NCBI RefSeq assembly: GCF_000186265.1
Contig: NC_014934.1
Location: 3,348,001 to 3,412,000, forward strand
Direction: 5' to 3'
Source: Cellulophaga algicola DSM 14237
GTDB taxonomy: Bacteria; Bacteroidota; Bacteroidia; Flavobacteriales; Flavobacteriaceae
DNA length: 64,000 nt
A program made the position numbers and the translations under genes. Below the pieces are notes generated by a model. The model saw nothing but the letters and a program-made list of their open reading frames with translations. It was not told the DNA's origin and did no database searches. Each line of letters starts with the position of its first letter. Within the stretch, counting starts at the first letter, position 1. Below are positions 63,346 through 64,000 of this stretch, piece after piece.

Positions 63346-64000
63346 TTAACTTGTTTCTATAGTAGGTTTTTGATCTTTTATCCAATCGTACAGTTTGTCT
63401 GCATCATCTTTACTACATAATTGGGTGCCGTGATGCATTGTTGCAGCTGTTCCGCAAGCAACGCCATAGCTAACCATATCAGCTAAAGACTTGCCCCAAA
63501 TTAGACTCATAACCATACCGGCGACCATGCTGTCTCCAGCACCAATAGTACTTTTTTGGTGAACCACTGGTGCCGGTACCTGTACCATTTCTTTTCTAGT
63601 AGCCAATAATGCTCCTTTTGGACCTAGAGAAACTACAAGAATTTGACAATTATGATTTTTTAAAAATTGCGTAGCCAAAGATTTGAGATTCAAGTCTGTT
63701 ATGGAAGCAATTCCACATAGTGCGCCTAACTCGGCCAAATTAGGCTTGAGCATATAAATTTTTGATTTGGCAGCTTTCATCAACGCTTCGCCTGAGGTGT
63801 CAAGGATAAATAATGCTTCTTTCTTTTCAGCAACTTGGCTTATTTTAGCATAAAAATCATCTGGTATGTTGGGAGGTAATTTTCCGCTAGCGACTAGATA
63901 GTCTCCTTTATAGAGTAGAACTTCTAATTGTTTAAGTGCGTTTTGCCACTCTACCTCTTGTATCTGTGGTCCTGGCATTCCAAATCGGTATTGTTGATTC
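63346..64000 (-). CDS. PfkB family kinase, probably 1-phosphofructokinase (5' end outside window)
   Basis: At least 218 residues are present, and the frame runs on past the window edge ([14 protein letters not shown]), so the N-terminus is missing. The C-terminal PfkB signature [20 protein letters not shown] holds the catalytic Asp. [15 protein letters not shown] and [13 protein letters not shown] are typical of 1-phosphofructokinase/6-phosphofructokinase-2 (LacC/FruK/PfkB) kinases. It phosphorylates a fructose or tagatose phosphate. With the adjacent aldolase and glucokinase it forms a lower-upper glycolytic operon. Confidence 0.88.
   Translation of the reverse strand, partial: NQQYRFGMPGPQIQEVEWQNALKQLEVLLYKGDYLVASGKLPPNIPDDFYAKISQVAEKKEALFILDTSGEALMKAAKSKIYMLKPNLAELGALCGIASITDLNLKSLATQFLKNHNCQILVVSLGPKGALLATRKEMVQVPAPVVHQKSTIGAGDSMVAGMVMSLIWGKSLADMVSYGVACGTAATMHHGTQLCSKDDADKLYDWIKDQKPTIETS

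Noticed and set aside
1-64000. CRISPR arrays, prophage modules, rRNA genes and known riboswitches
   Set aside because: No spaced direct-repeat array, phage structural or integrase genes, rRNA segments, or recognisable riboswitch cores were seen.

Overview
The window is AT-rich, densely packed chromosome from a marine member of the Flavobacteriaceae (Bacteroidota), of the Zobellia/Maribacter/Cellulophaga kind. This placement is inferred from alginate lyase lipoproteins, promoters of the Bacteroidota TAnnTTTG type, a 7TM-HD phosphohydrolase, ISAon1-type transposases and the overall gene repertoire. No rRNA is present, so the genus is open. The window contains two tRNA genes and two essentially complete insertion sequences, and no prophage or CRISPR array.

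Layout. 1-2.8 kb: end of an aminotransferase-like gene, a KdnB-like 8-amino-Kdo dehydrogenase, an acyltransferase and a lipoprotein. 2.9-6.9 kb: housekeeping genes on the minus strand (yebC, pterin dehydratase, an SDR, glsA, gcvT). 7-10 kb: two paralogous PL7 alginate lyase lipoproteins, each preceded by the same pair of tandem UxuR/GntR-like palindromes. 10.1-16.6 kb: a minus-strand threonine operon (thrA-thrB-acyltransferase-small secreted protein-thrC) headed by an unannotated Thr/Ile-rich leader peptide and a good promoter. 16.6-20 kb: nnr, then a small accessory cassette that looks like a polymorphic-toxin tail with a membrane partner and a duplicated partner-gene 5' end. 20-33 kb: clpC, gyrA, a TPR protein, an intact IS3-family element with a -1 frameshift signal, an NlpC/P60 homologue lacking its catalytic Cys, a thiolase and the 7TM-HD protein. 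33.1-35.4 kb: tRNA-Ser, tRNA-Pro, a 248-bp IS end fragment and an ISAon1/ISL3-type element with a perfect 8-bp target duplication. 35.4-64 kb: a stress/energy-metabolism island.

The island is the most interesting part. It encodes a 1083-aa multi-PAS histidine kinase containing a canonical LOV photosensory motif (GQNCRFLQ), followed directly by a response regulator that fuses REC to a Crp/Fnr-type DNA-binding module. Nine palindromes of the form TGA-N6-TCA lie upstream of ten genes or operons of the island, including the kinase itself. In each case the palindrome is exactly 23 nt from a TAnnTTTG-like -7 box (no or one mismatch), which is the class II Crp/Fnr geometry. Members are an atypical pyruvate kinase plus Ca-type P-ATPase, the kinase/regulator pair, a YtxH protein, a general-stress-like protein, an aldehyde dehydrogenase, Dps, an oleate hydratase-like enzyme, an AhpD-like protein, a WG-repeat protein and a universal stress protein. 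Pyruvate:quinone oxidase, a peroxiredoxin, a DsbA-like protein, a second oleate hydratase and HdeD lie among them without a recognised site. I infer a light- and/or redox-responsive regulon controlled by the local LOV kinase and REC-Crp pair. At the right edge sits a glycolytic operon (PfkB-type kinase, class I aldolase, glucokinase).
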